Of a stretch of 64,000 bases of DNA, positions 31,984 to 42,743 are shown piece by piece; position 1 is the first letter of the stretch, and each line of letters starts with the position of its first letter. The stretch is from Trichodelitschia bisporula (lineage: Eukaryota > Ascomycota > Dothideomycetes > Phaeotrichales > Phaeotrichaceae). Made by a program: the position numbers and the translations under genes. The notes beneath the pieces are model-generated. The model was not told the origin of the DNA and did no database searches. It saw nothing but the letters and a program-made list of their open reading frames with translations. The stretch lies in the NCBI GenBank assembly GCA_010356995.1, contig ML996699.1, forward strand, positions 156,999 through 220,998. The letters run 5' to 3'.

Positions 31984-33003
31984 ATGCGCTCCCTCACCCT
32001 CCTCCCCCTCCTCGCCACCGCCGCCCTCGCGCAAGACGCGATCCCAGCCCCAGCAGGCGCCGACACCGCCGCCGGCCCCGCCGCCTGCGCGCCGCTGCAC
32101 CTCATCTACGCGCGCGCCACCACCGAGCCCCCCCAAAACTACGCCGAAGACTTCGACGGCGCGGCGGCCAAGATTTGGTCCAAGGGCTACGGGGCCGCGG
32201 GGTACAGCCTGTACACCAACATTTCCTCGCTGATCCCCGGCGCAACGGGGTACCCGGTGCATTACCCGGCCTCTATGGGCCAGAGCGCGCCGAAAGGCGT
32301 CGAGGACATGATCGCGCAGGTGAAGAAGCAGATCACCGCGTGCCCCGACCAGAAGTTGGTCTTGGGCGGGCATAGCCAAGGAGGGATGGTGACGGTGTCT
32401 GCGATTCCGAAGATGGATGCCGAGAGCTTGAAGAAGGTGGTTGCGGTTGTTATGTTTGGGTCCCCGGGGTGTCCGGCGCAGGTGCAGGATCGGTGCAAGA
32501 GTTATTGCAATAAGGGCGATTTTGTGAGTATGCCCCCGGGATGGCGGGATGTGGGCTGATTGAGGCAGGTGTGCGACTCGGCGGGCGGGGCGAAGGGCGG
32601 TGCGAAGGGCGGTGCGAAGGGCCCGGGTATGCCGGGTATGGCTAAGGGCGGTGCGGGGGGTATGCCGAGTATGCCTAAGGGTGGGGCTGGGCCGTCGATG
32701 CCCAAGGGTGGGATGCCGAGTGCTAAGGGCGGTATGCCGAAGATGCCGAAGATGCCCAAGGGTGAGGGTGCTGGTGCGCCTGCGAGCGGGGGTATTGCGG
32801 CGGGTTCGCTGGATAGGCGCATGCGGTTTATGGAAAGGCGGTCGAGCTTTGCGGATGAGTGCTCTAGCCTTGGTGAGGTGGAGGCGCTGCATGTTGCGAA
32901 GGGGAGCGGGAACGCGCATTTGCTTTACAATTCGGATGGGTACTATGTTAAGGCTGGGGCTTGCTATGTTCTGGACTTGTACAAGAAGGCGGGTGGGAAG
33001 TAG
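31984..33003 (+). CDS. Secreted cutinase/acetylxylan-esterase family hydrolase with internal Gly/Lys/Met/Pro-rich insertion
   Basis: Two exons (31984-32523, 32569-33003) give 324 residues. Signal peptide MRSLTLLPLLATAALA. The alpha/beta-hydrolase core has the oxyanion/entry LIYARATTEPP, the nucleophile motif GGHSQGG (Ser131), a VVMFGSPG strand, disulphide cysteines, the catalytic Asp in VCD (Asp183) and the catalytic His in AHLLYNSDGYYV (His297). In ordinary cutinases Asp and His are about 13 residues apart; here 114 separate them, because a ~100-residue segment made of AKGG, GMP and PKMPK units plus a short charged helix lies between. The frame is continuous and the triad intact, so the enzyme may still fold around an exposed basic loop. 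It would cleave ester bonds of cutin or acetylated polymers outside the cell. Confidence 0.85.
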
Positions 33004-33186
33004 GCTGGGCGGTTGATGCGCCTGCTGCGGCTTTCTGTTCTAGTAACATGATTAGCTCTCTGCTTGCAATTAGCAATGCTCAGTTTAGTTCAAAGCTTTG
33101 GTTCGAGATCAATGTGATATCACGTGAGGAGCAGCATCTCCTAGTCTGATTCATCTCATTGCCATCATACATCGTCGAATGCCTAA

Positions 33187-35344
33187 TTAGATCCTGATGA
33201 TATCCACACGACTCCTCGCAAACATACGATGCGCAACCAGCTCATCCTTCTCGCGATCAGAGTCCGTAATCTTCGGCGGCAGCACCGTCATGCGTGCGTA
33301 GGTGCCCGGACCTCGTTTCTTCGACAGCGTCCCCGGATTGATAGCCAGCACTGATTCGATGACCTAGCAGCGGAGTCAGCAAATCGTCATCAAAGAAGTA
33401 ATAGCCATCATCATACCTTTGCAAATGGCGGCAGCACCGAGGGCGTAATCAGCACGTCCGGCCGCACATTCAACCACTCCCCCAGCTTCAAATAACTGAC
33501 GTCCAGCATAGCCCCCAGCGGCGCGAACTTCACCTCCCCAGCCCTGTCACCATCATCCTCATTCCCTCCAGGCGGCTGCCTGTCGAGCGGCGGGTACACA
33601 GGAAAGAAATGCCGCTGCTCAACAACCTGCCTACACAACCTCGCCAAAACATTCTCCTGCCTCGCCTTGCCGCCCGCAATCTCACACGCACGCAACTGGT
33701 CCAGCACATCCTGGGACGAAATCCCCGCAACGAATTCGTTCAAACTCAGTGTCACGGGGTTGGTGACTATGGAGACCTGTTTCGGCAGACCGAGATCCTT
33801 CTTTTGGAGGCGATCTTGTGGCCAGGCGGCGTGTTTGGAGATGACGTCCCGGACGGAGGGACACATTATTATGGAGATGGTGGGGACGGCTTGGGTTAGC
33901 TCGATGATGGGGGTGGAGATGTGGTAGCGGAAGACGTCGGTAAGGGTTGCGCGGTCGGGCGGGACGGGCCAGGATTCTGGGAGCGAGACGTCGCCGGTTT
34001 GGACCTTGGGGTGCTCGGCGTCTAGGAAGGGGCCGGAGAGGATGAGCATGTCGGCGTTGGTTTCTTGAGCTTTGGTTAGGAGCGCTCGGAGAGGGCTGTA
34101 GTTGAGGGCAGTATCGGTGGTGTACGGTCCTGAGGCAATGAGGATGTTCAGAGGGCGAGCGTCGGTCGGGTCAGGATCGAGGTCGTCACTTTGACCCAGA
34201 CGGGCATTTATTTCGTCGAGCTTCACGACCTCAGACGCAGCCGGCGGGAGTATGGGAATGGTGAGGAAGCTGTTGACGGAAAAGAACTCGCCCGAGGCGT
34301 TAGTTCCACGCACCGCAACGATCTTGCCGGGGAAGAGTTCGAAACTAGGGATGTTCTCCAGCTTCAGTGGAATGCGGTGACCAGAGCCTGTTCTCCGGGA
34401 CGTCTCGAGCACAACAGATGCGGGGTTCAGTTTGCCGTCCAGGGAATCAGAGGCAATGCGGCCGACGGCCACGATCTCACTCTGGTTTTCATCGCAAGGG
34501 TTGCCGAAATCGCCGTCCTCTAGTTTGTGATGCTCCTGCACGAGAGTGATGAATTCGTCTATCCGGTCGTCGAGCACTTCGGACGCCTCGGACAGCTTCA
34601 TAGCCATTGTCTTGTATGAGAACTTGCTTAGGTCGGTATTGGCCTTGAGCTTTATGCGTGGTTCTGGGGCCGGCTCGTCGGGGGCGTCAGGTACGGGTAT
34701 ATGGTCGTTGAGCGTTTCCACGATTTGGCCTGCGTTCGGACGGTCCTCGAAGTTGGCAGTCCTGGCGGATTAGCGCCTACCAGATCCATGATCAGAATAT
34801 GACTTACGGAACACCGTTTAAATCCGGAGTCTTGAGCTCGCCAGGAGAGCTCACGAAGTTCATCTTACTCGCCTTTGCCATGGGCGTCTCAAAGGCCGAC
34901 TTGCGCTTCACAGTGCTACCGCCTCCGGTTCTCATGACTCCCGCTCGAGGCGTGTTCGGAATAAGACCATCCAGCCTGACACAATCAGTCCCAAATCCCA
35001 ATACCGTCGAACCAATTGCCTTACATCCCAAGAACATCCCCGCCCGCCCCAACCCGCGGCGTACCCCCCAGAGGGCGCTTATCCATAGCCTTCGCTTGCT
35101 TCGCCCTCGTCTCCCTTTCCAAAATCTCCTGCAAATCCTTCTTGAAGTCCCTCGCCGTCTTCAAATCCAACTTCGTCTCCTCCGCACCCATCTTCATGCA
35201 GTACGACTCCCATTTGTAACTTAGCTCCTCGGGGTCGATATTATGGATCCGCAGGATAGAATTCAACTCCATCAGAACCTCCGGGCGGAGCGCGTCTCCA
35301 TGTGGCGCAAAGTGCTCGTTGAGTTCGGCGTCGAGGTCGGCCAT
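33187..35344 (-). CDS. POL12: DNA polymerase alpha subunit B (primase complex regulatory subunit)
   Basis: Four exons (35344-35025, 34975-34808, 34761-33417, 33363-33187) join in phase to 669 residues. The N-terminal ~80 residues are the helical Pol alpha B N-domain (ELNSILRIHNIDPEELSYKWE), followed by a Thr/Pro/Ser-rich linker with GGTPRVG and PNTPRAG units (likely CDK sites). The OB fold (VAVGRIASDSL) and the inactive phosphoesterase domain come next: NILIASGPYTTD and LILSGPFLD, where the metal-binding residues of true phosphatases are replaced. The C-terminal exon contains the ALLTKR-like end (TYARMTVLPPKI). The protein tethers polymerase alpha-primase for replication initiation and end filling. 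Length fits the fungal family. It is divergent from the Sec14-like gene, with 332 bp between starts. Confidence 0.93.
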
Positions 35345-35676
35345 GGCTGTGCGATGTGTCGTGAACGTTGCGTAGAGGGAGTGTGGCCGTAAAGTGCTGA
35401 TGCTAAAGTTTGGAAGACGCGCTCGCGCGGGAAACGCGACAACGCGAGCCCCGGTCGCACATTGCCCAATAGCATCGCCATGGTACAAGATGCCCCGGCC
35501 CTGCATACTTGGCGCCATCTTGCCCGCGCTTTCAAGCCTTCAATCCCAATTCGGCCATTAGGTCTCCCATCCGCATCACCGCCTTTTCGAGTCTCCAGCA
35601 TATCTTCCTCGCCCCGCCCTACAGTACCGACCCCATATCACCCCTCAATCGTACGCGGCAGGTATCTCCCGCAACC
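35345..35676. promoter_or_regulatory. Divergent promoter POL12 / Sec14-like
   Basis: 332 bp separate the two ATGs, so both genes must be driven from here. The POL12 side has an ACGCGCTCGCGCG-like GC block about 65 bp from its start, resembling but not matching an MCB-type cell-cycle site. The Sec14 side is CT-rich. No TATA box seen. Confidence 0.45.
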
Positions 35677-36886
35677 ATGGCCACCGCAGCAGTCGATGAC
35701 ATCGCCTCCAAAGAAATAGCCGACGATGCAGTCATGGCCGAAAAGAACGCCCTCTCGACCAGCGACGCAAGCCAACCCACCCCCGCCGACAAACCCGTCG
35801 AGCACGATCCCGAGAAGACTCCCGCCAGCGAACCAGCCTCCAAACCCGCCGCCGCCGCACCCATCGACCTCAATGGCCGCGTTACCACACCCCTCCCCTA
35901 TCCCCTCCCACACTGCCAGCCCGAGCCCCAGCCGACAGTCGCCGAAGAGCACGCAAAGAAGTACGACGAGCTGCTCGCAACCGTCTCGACCTGGACCACG
36001 GTGCCCAAGACCTCCGGCCGCAACGCCGAAACCGAGCCCCTGACCGACGCCGACCGTCTCTGGCTAACCCGCGAATGCCTCCTCCGCTACCTGCGCGCCA
36101 CGAAATGGAACGTCCCGGAGGCAGCCCGGCGCCTCCTCGCAACCCTAACCTGGCGCCGCGAATACGGCCTCTTGAACTTCACACCGGAGTACATCTCGCC
36201 CGAGAACGAGACCGGCAAGCAAATGATCGTCGGTTTCGACAACGACGCGCGGCCCTGCCTTTACCTAAACCCGTCGAAGCAAAACACAGACGTCAGCGAT
36301 CGGCAGCTGCACCACCTGTTCTACATGATGGAGCGCGTGATTGACCTCATGGGTCCCGGGCAGGAGACTACAGCGCTCCTCATCAACTTCAAGGAGACGA
36401 GCAGTCGCAAGAATCCCGGCGTCATGCAGGGCAAGCAGACGCTGAATATTCTGCAAGGGCATTACCCGGAGCGCTTGGGGCGGGCGCTGATTAGCGAATG
36501 TGAGTCTGACAACCCTCTTTCGTAACGAGTGCTGATGAACAGTGCCCTGGTACGTCACGACCTTCTTTAAGCTCATCTCTCCCTTCATCGACCCTGTTAC
36601 CAAGACGAAGATGAAGTTCAACGAGCCTCTGACCGACCATGTGCCGACGAGTCATCTTGTCAAGCACTGTGGCGGCAAGCTTGATTTCGAGTATGACCAC
36701 TCTATCTATTGGCCGGCTCTGAACGCACTCTGCGAGGCCCGCCGGCGAGACTACACGGTGCGGTGGGAGAAGGCGGGCAAGAAGATTGGCGAGAGCGAGT
36801 CATACTTGCGGGGTGGGGAGGCAAAGTGTCTGAGCGGCGAGTACGCGGGGACCGATTTCCCTGAGGGATTTGCCCAGACCAAATAG
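35677..36886 (+). CDS. Sec14-like CRAL-TRIO lipid-transfer protein
   Basis: Two exons (35677-36499, 36543-36886) give 388 residues. An acidic, Pro/Ala-rich ~85-residue N terminus precedes the CRAL-TRIO-N helices (LTRECLLRYLRATKWNVPEA, the classical LLRFLRA signature). The lipid-binding lobe follows, with FDNDARPCLYLNPSKQ, LLINFKETSS, the ILQGHYPERLG signature and PWYVTTFFKLISPFIDPVTKTKM, where the PF-DP-TK pattern is diagnostic. The end is a short basic tail. The protein extracts and exchanges phosphatidylinositol and a second lipid between membranes and so sets phosphoinositide supply; resemblance is closest to the Pdr16/Csr1 type rather than Sec14 itself, which is a judgement by eye. The start is the first ATG that fits the CT-rich leader; the frame is open further upstream without a better ATG. 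Confidence 0.88.
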
Positions 36887-37195
36887 TAGACCATACGGAT
36901 GTAGACCGTCGGAAGTTGAAGCATTGTAGATGGTGTCATGTGAACCTTGCATAGCTTGCTTGTAGATAGCATCTCATATGTACGGTCATTCAACTCCACA
37001 CTGCAAAGTCACTGCCTTCAGTATGAGCCACGATCGAGGGTCATGAGAAAATCGGGTTTAATTCCCGAAACTAGCATCCGCGCCGAGATCCCAGAGGAAG
37101 ACAATGCAGACCCATGATTTAGAGGCTCCCGAGTCGCTTGCCGTCCCAATCGTACCCAGTCACCACTCTTCAACTCCCCAACCAAGCAAGTAAAT
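36887..37195. other. Convergent 3' region
   Basis: 309 bp between the stop of the Sec14-like gene and the last exon of RPS29 on the other strand. It should hold both polyadenylation regions. Nothing else seen. Confidence 0.4.
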
Positions 37196-37503
37196 TTACC
37201 GGTGCTACGCTGGTCAGTGGTGTTTCTTGTCTCCAATAATATATGCTGACCTTGATGAAGCCGATGTCCTGAGACTTCTCGCGGAAGCACTGACGGCAGA
37301 TGTTCAGCCCATACTTGCGGATCAGACCAGCAGTGTGGGCGCAGACGCGGCTGTCTCCGTTAGCCATTATCCAAGTCTGGATTCCAGCATATTGTCCGCA
37401 AGCGATTGCAGTATCTCGGAATAGCAGAGGGAGAGGCATACCAGGAGCGGGAGCCCTTGCCGTAGTTGCGCGGGCGCGAGTACCAAATGGTTTCGTGAGA
37501 CAT
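37196..37503 (-). CDS. RPS29: 40S ribosomal protein S29 (uS14)
   Basis: Three exons (37503-37442, 37350-37251, 37204-37196) encode 56 residues, the exact family length. The text is almost the family consensus: [48 protein letters not shown]. Four Cys (CxxC and CxxC) bind zinc and pack against 18S rRNA in the head of the small subunit. The last exon is only nine bases (His, Arg, stop), which is why no single open frame shows the true end. The GTAG-CAC junction and the invariant KHR end support it. The gene lies between the Sec14-like gene (convergent) and a methyltransferase gene in the same direction. Confidence 0.95.
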
Positions 37504-37533
37504 GATTGCGGTTGTGGGAGTGGAGGCTGGCGG

Positions 37534-37578
37534 CTAATTAGCACACAAAAATTGACGATAGACTAAGCGTTGACATAC
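37534..37578 (-). other. Probable 5'-UTR intron of RPS29
   Basis: On the minus strand a GTATGT donor at 37578, a TGCTAATT branch-like site and a TTAG acceptor at 37534 define a 45-bp intron 30 bp before the RPS29 ATG. Leader introns are frequent in ribosomal protein genes of fungi. Not confirmed by transcript data. Confidence 0.5.
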
Positions 37579-37930
37579 CTGATGAGACCTGGTCGTTAGT
37601 CGTCCACTGGGGATTGAAGTTGCAATGTCGTCGTCGCGAGGTGGTGGGAAGACGCAAAATGTATGTGGATGCTGGGTGGAGGACCGCTCGGCTACGGGCC
37701 AAGGTTTGGCCGGTCCGTGCACTGGAATTTGGCACTAAGCCGCACTTGGAAGTGCGTATACCAGGCGAGATTTTTGAGATAGCTTTCATCTCAGCGAACT
37801 CAGTCACCGTCTTCTCATCTCAAGATTACTGCACCAGACGTAATTGGAGTTTCATCGTTAAGCTATCGCGTACTTGATCCAACCATCATCATCAATCTAG
37901 CAAGTCGGTATCCTACAGAGCCCTGCGGTA

Positions 37931-38891
37931 CTACCCCCTTGTAACATTGAACGTCAACGACATAGTCTGATATCCTTCCGGAGTGTCTTCATCAATGTTG
38001 TTAATATCCTTGACACCTGGCACGGCCTTCCTTAGCTTGTTCCACTCTGGAAGTTTGGACTCCACTTCAACATTCCATTCCGTGCCCGTCTTCTCTCCGA
38101 CCTCCTTCCACAGCTCTCGGAATGAAGCCTCGTCGTGCCTCCAAATCTTTTCCGTAGCTGAACCAGCCTTTTCCCCTGGCCGCGTCACGAGTGCTGCAGG
38201 ACTTCCACCCAGCTGCCACCCGAAAATGGCGTTTCCCTTCTCCGGCTTGAGTAGCTTTGTGGCAGCAACTGATGCTTGGACTTGCTTGTCCCAGTCCCAA
38301 AGATGGAACAGCATGGATGCCCATATAAAGTTAAACTGACCTTCCGCCATCCTGAATACTGGATCCTCCGAGTTCAACACGTCACCCACCAAGAACATGA
38401 ACGGAGGTTCGCCGTCGCCATCACGAAAGTATGCGTTGCCGCAATCTATCAAGCCTTGATCAAGGTCGGCTCCAATGACGCTGGACTTCGGTGCGCCATC
38501 AATCACCAGCTTGCGCATGTTTTGGCCGAGCCCACAGCCGAGATCGAGAAGTGTTTCGCCATCTTTCAGGCGTTCGAGGATGGAGGAGTACGCAGGATGA
38601 GTCGAGATAGTGGGGAAGGTAAAGGACAAGGTGCCGACGCAACCATAGGGAGCGATAGCCAAAGCTTTGTCACGCTGAGGAAGAGGTCAGGAACCAGCGC
38701 CAGCGTGGAGAGTAGAGAATGGAGATAGTATGGCGGCCACGTACGATGCGATAGATGTGCTCTATCTGCTCATCAGCTGGAACTTTGGCGTAGTCTAGCA
38801 GCTCCGTTTGGGCAGGCCGGAGCTCTGTGATGCGGTCCACGATGATAAAGGTTTCGGAAGGCGCCGACGCAGTAGTGGCTTCCTCAGACAT
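37931..38891 (-). CDS. SAM-dependent methyltransferase of the fungal secondary-metabolite type
   Basis: Two exons (38891-38745, 38674-37931) give 296 residues. A helical N terminus (LLDYAKVPADEQIEHIYRIRDKA) and a PYGCVGTLSFTFPTISTHPAY segment lead into a class I methyltransferase fold: motif I LLDLGCGLGQNMRKL, then the acidic strand VIGADLDQGLID and MLFHLWDWDKQ after the fourth strand. The GxGxG-type loop and following Asp hold S-adenosylmethionine. The arrangement before motif I is like that of fungal meroterpenoid and polyketide-cluster O-methyltransferases (AusD-like), by memory of motif layout. No synthase, oxidase or transporter gene is adjacent, so no cluster is evident and the substrate is unknown. 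The C terminus ends cleanly without an extra domain. Confidence 0.8.
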
Positions 38892-40913
38892 AGTTGCAGT
38901 TGTGCTACCCACTCGACAATGCACTCGGGAACACTGCACTCTTAACTGGGCACGGATGGCAGTGACACTGCCGGCTGCAGCAGACCGCTGCATCTTCGTT
39001 ACTGTACCGCGGCTCGGAGGAGCAAATAGCAGGGCGGGGTAGAGCAGGCATCAAGATACGAGGCAGACATCGTATTACTCTTGTGCAGTTCAGCCTGCGC
39101 TGCAAGTTCGACATTTCCGGGCAAGGACGAGTCCGATTGATCCGAAAGGCTTGTCGCATCGCGGCATCAATTTGACGGTCGACATTGGGCAGCTGGGTAC
39201 CGCTCTGCCGCTGTGGCTCAGCTCATGATGTCTCTGTTTCAATCACATGGCCCCTCGGCCACGCCGGTAACGCGTCCGTCATGATGCGTCTTCGATCTGT
39301 GGATGGTTGCGTTCCAGATGAAGTTGGCGCCTGGCGCTTTGTGCAGATGAGCGGTTCGTGCACGATACTTGGCTCAGTCTTGGAGAAGGGTGAGATTCAT
39401 CATCCGGGATGATCTCGATGATTGCCTCTTAAGATGCTTGTCCACTTTCTATGAGCTTGATAAAGGACATCGGCGTGCTGTCAAGGTCCGCGACCGGATT
39501 ATGGGGATCCCGACTAGCTAATAAAGCTCTGAACCGTGGTTCTCATCGGACGCCAACGGTTCTTATATTCTCTTCAACATTTGGCATATCAGCCCACCAT
39601 CCTCCCGTGAATCAAGCTTCTTAAAGCTTACGAGTACCCAGCTTTGGTGCGGGGTACGACGACATGTGAATCGAGGACGCGCAGCCAAAGTCTCGTAAAG
39701 CTGCTCCTACGGTACGGTATGAAGTGAGTGGCAATTGCTGGGCGGCGACTACGGGTACGAGTAAGGTTAGTTTGCGGCGTGCACGATGCCATCATGATCC
39801 GCATTTTGGAATTTGGTACACTCGGCATGCGGCGACACGGAAAGAGATCTTTGGCGTCTTGGTAGTTGTTCTGGTGGTTGAAGAGTGGTTCGGGAACCAG
39901 TCAAGACGAAGGGCGACAGAAACGTTTGCCAATTGTCATGCATAAGGCCTGCGGCCGCCATGACGTCCGATCATTAGGTACCTTTTTGGTGTTCAGCAGG
40001 CGCCTTGTCCCTCCTCCAGTTCATTGAAAAAGGTGTCCTTTCTTGCATTGCTTGCACATCAGAACTCACCAGACTTTCTCCCTTCAACAATCTCCTCCGT
40101 AGACGCTGAAGTGCGAATAACCTCATCTTCCGCCATTTTCTCACCCCTCCTCCTCCAAGTCAAACTTCCCCACACAAGGCGTTTCCTCCCCCAGTCCAAA
40201 GGAACTGCACCCCACGCGCCTTGTCTCCTCTCAGGCCCTTCAACCCCAGTTCCTTGTTGCAGCCACCGGCGCTGCGCAATTCCCCCACGTCCATTTTCAT
40301 TCTTCCGCCTTGTCTGCCCGGTCCACTCATCGTGGTCCCGCTCCTCTGCGGCGAGCCCATCCAGACTCTCCACACTACTAACCTAGTGACTTGCCCGGTC
40401 TGAGGTGAGCGCGTGCGCGTGCAAAAGTCGCCCTTTAATCCTGCGCCGTCTGAGTCGAAATCTCCCGAGTCTGCAGCCGAGAGGGGCGAGAGAAGGAATA
40501 TAGAGAAGGGCCCCTTTGCCCGCACCGAGCCGCTTTCAAAGGAAGTCGTATTCGAAGTCCCACCACCAAAGAACCACGCCGCAAACAGTATCTCCGTCGC
40601 TTACAACCTCATCTATCTCTCTATTCGCTATTCGCAGTATCTCATACTGCGCTTTGCTCACTTGTGCTGCTTGACAGGGTTCGGAGAGTTGCTTGACTTT
40701 TGTGCTTCAATAGTGGATCGTTTGCGCCTCCCCGCACCGCCAGCTTGTTCACCTCCCCACTGCCGCGCTCGCATCTGCATCTCCACCACCGGAACAGATC
40801 GACTTCCGGCGGGGGGGCCTTCATCGGCTAGATTCCCCTAGTTTTAAAAGCACAGGCGGCCCTGCATCCTCTTCCCACTCCCCTCACAGGTTCTCAACCC
40901 CCGCCACCAACCT
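38892..40913. other. Intergenic between divergent methyltransferase and kinase genes
   Basis: 2.0 kb. The part before the kinase start (about 40080-40910) is CT-rich on the plus strand and likely contains a long leader; a 142-codon frame there (40413-40841) has no recognisable domain. A poly-C/T stretch lies at 40140-40160. No other feature seen. Confidence 0.4.
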
Positions 40914-42743
40914 ATGGCCCGCGAGCACACATTCCACAAGCTCAAGCTCGACACCCACGCCTCCAAGCCTGTCAACTCACCCTTCAGATCCATCAAGCGT
41001 CGTGATCATGACGACACTTTCACCTACTCTCCTCATGGCCCCGTTGTGCCGGCCGACGCTGTGCTAAGCACGGATGACCTGGTGAACAGTCTCCCCGACG
41101 TCGATGACGCGAGGTTTGGCTTCGACATCCAGAAAAGCGCCGCTACTTCTAGCACCACTGATCATACGGCCTCGCTGCGCGACCGCAGAACGTCCATCAG
41201 CTTCGCTCCACATGTCACTACCGAAGATGGCCACAAACGCTCGCTGGGTGAGCCTCTCCCCAAGCAAGAGGATAAGCCAACGACCGCCGCACTCTCTATG
41301 CTGGACACCAGGCTCCCTCACGACAACCGGCGCAAGAATGGCTTCACAGACCACGCGGACAAGTCAGACCGAGCAGGTCGCCCCCGCTTCGTCTACGGCG
41401 AAATCGGCGGCGCTCGCATTCCCGCCGCGAACGATTACGAGAGAGTCGCCTCCCTGACCTCCGCGACGACTGCCTCTCCCCGCACCGAGGAGATCCACAC
41501 TCCGCTGAACGAGTATCTCCTCTCCCCGATTTCGGGTTCTCCGGGCGACTTCTCCCCCTTTAGACCCGGCGGCCTTGCCCTCCGTTCCTCCTCCCAGCGC
41601 TCGCGCCGCTCAGAAAGATCCGGTAGCGTACGTCATTCCTCGTCGCGCCGCTCCACCCGTTCCGGCCACCCATCCATGTCTCCAGCCAGCGCCTTCCTGA
41701 GTCTCTACAGCAGCGGCGAGTCAGCCGTAGCCGTCGAACCAGACAGCGAAGGGCAAGAAATCGGCGACCACACCGGGTACATCATCGGGCGGCAAATAGG
41801 GGCCGGAGGCACCAGCACAGTCAAAGAAGTCTACTCCATGGAAGCAGGCATCAAAGTCATCCGCGCCGTCAAAATCGTCCGCAAGCAAATCCGCGACAAA
41901 GATGAGCGCGAGAACGAGAAAGCCCAAGCCGAACTTGAGCACGAAGTCGATATCTGGCGCTACCTGAAGCATCGCTATATCCTCCCCTTGTTCGCCGTCT
42001 ACGATACCCCCTTCGCAACCTTCTGCATTACGCAGCTCAACCGCGGCGGCACGCTTTTCGACCTCATGCGCGCCCGCCGCCGCCTCGCGCCCGCGGACCG
42101 GGGATTGCCGAACCATCTCGCGCAACGCTACACCTACCAGCTCGCCGCGGCCATCCGCTACTTGCACGAGGACATGCGCGTCGTGCACCGCGACATCAAG
42201 CTCGAGAACTGCCTCCTCGACATGTCGGCCCCGGACGCCGCGGCGGTGGGGGGAAACGTGCTGCTGTGCGACTTCGGGATGGCGGACTTCATCCATAACG
42301 AGAGCCGCATCGACGCCGAGGCGTCGCCTTCGCAGAGTCCGGGGCGCAGTCTGAGCGGGTCCGATTTACTCTCTACTACCGTAGTCGGGAGCCTGGAATA
42401 CACGGCGCCGGAGCTGATTGGGCTGAGCGAGGCGGTGTACAGCACGGCGGCGGATATGTGGTCTTTTGGCGTGGTGGTGTATGCGTTGTTGACTGGGTCC
42501 CGCCCGTTTCAGCATGAGTTGAGGGAGAAGTTGGTGCTTATGCTTGCGAAGGGGGAGTGGGACCCGCGGCCGCTGGTGGAGGCGCCGGCGGTGAGGGAGG
42601 GGGGGGCGAAGGCGGTGGAGCTGGTGCAACGGTGTTTGGTGTTTGAGCCGGAGGAGAGGTGGAGTGTGGGGAGGGTGTTGGAGAGTGGGTGGTTGGAGGG
42701 AGTGAGGGGGGAGTTGGGGGATGGGATTGAGGGGTGGGCGTGA
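40914..42743 (+). CDS. Serine/threonine protein kinase, fungal CAMK-like
   Basis: Single exon, 609 residues. The first ~285 residues are disordered, Ser/Arg-rich, with many SP and RSxS sites. The kinase domain runs from about 286 to 600: glycine loop IGAGGTSTVKEV (an unusual GG-S variant), VAIK-type lysine in RAVKIVRKQ, catalytic loop HRDIKLEN (about 424), DFG (about 452), the APE-type TAPELIG (about 497), and ADMWSFGVVVYALLTGSRPF. An insertion of about 20 Ser-rich residues sits between DFG and the P+1 loop. All catalytic residues are present. The layout is close to fungal Prr2/Npr1-like and related CAMK-group kinases, but I cannot name the orthologue. It ends convergent with the YANK kinase gene, 1.46 kb apart. 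Confidence 0.85.
   Translation: MAREHTFHKLKLDTHASKPVNSPFRSIKRRDHDDTFTYSPHGPVVPADAVLSTDDLVNSLPDVDDARFGFDIQKSAATSSTTDHTASLRDRRTSISFAPHVTTEDGHKRSLGEPLPKQEDKPTTAALSMLDTRLPHDNRRKNGFTDHADKSDRAGRPRFVYGEIGGARIPAANDYERVASLTSATTASPRTEEIHTPLNEYLLSPISGSPGDFSPFRPGGLALRSSSQRSRRSERSGSVRHSSSRRSTRSGHPSMSPASAFLSLYSSGESAVAVEPDSEGQEIGDHTGYIIGRQIGAGGTSTVKEVYSMEAGIKVIRAVKIVRKQIRDKDERENEKAQAELEHEVDIWRYLKHRYILPLFAVYDTPFATFCITQLNRGGTLFDLMRARRRLAPADRGLPNHLAQRYTYQLAAAIRYLHEDMRVVHRDIKLENCLLDMSAPDAAAVGGNVLLCDFGMADFIHNESRIDAEASPSQSPGRSLSGSDLLSTTVVGSLEYTAPELIGLSEAVYSTAADMWSFGVVVYALLTGSRPFQHELREKLVLMLAKGEWDPRPLVEAPAVREGGAKAVELVQRCLVFEPEERWSVGRVLESGWLEGVRGELGDGIEGWA

Noticed and set aside
31957-32919. 320-codon minus-strand frame
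   Set aside because: Antisense to the cutinase-family gene, which has signal peptide, catalytic triad and a clean intron.
40413-40841. 142-codon frame upstream of the kinase
   Set aside because: Low-complexity and without domain; best explained as long leader or promoter of the kinase gene.
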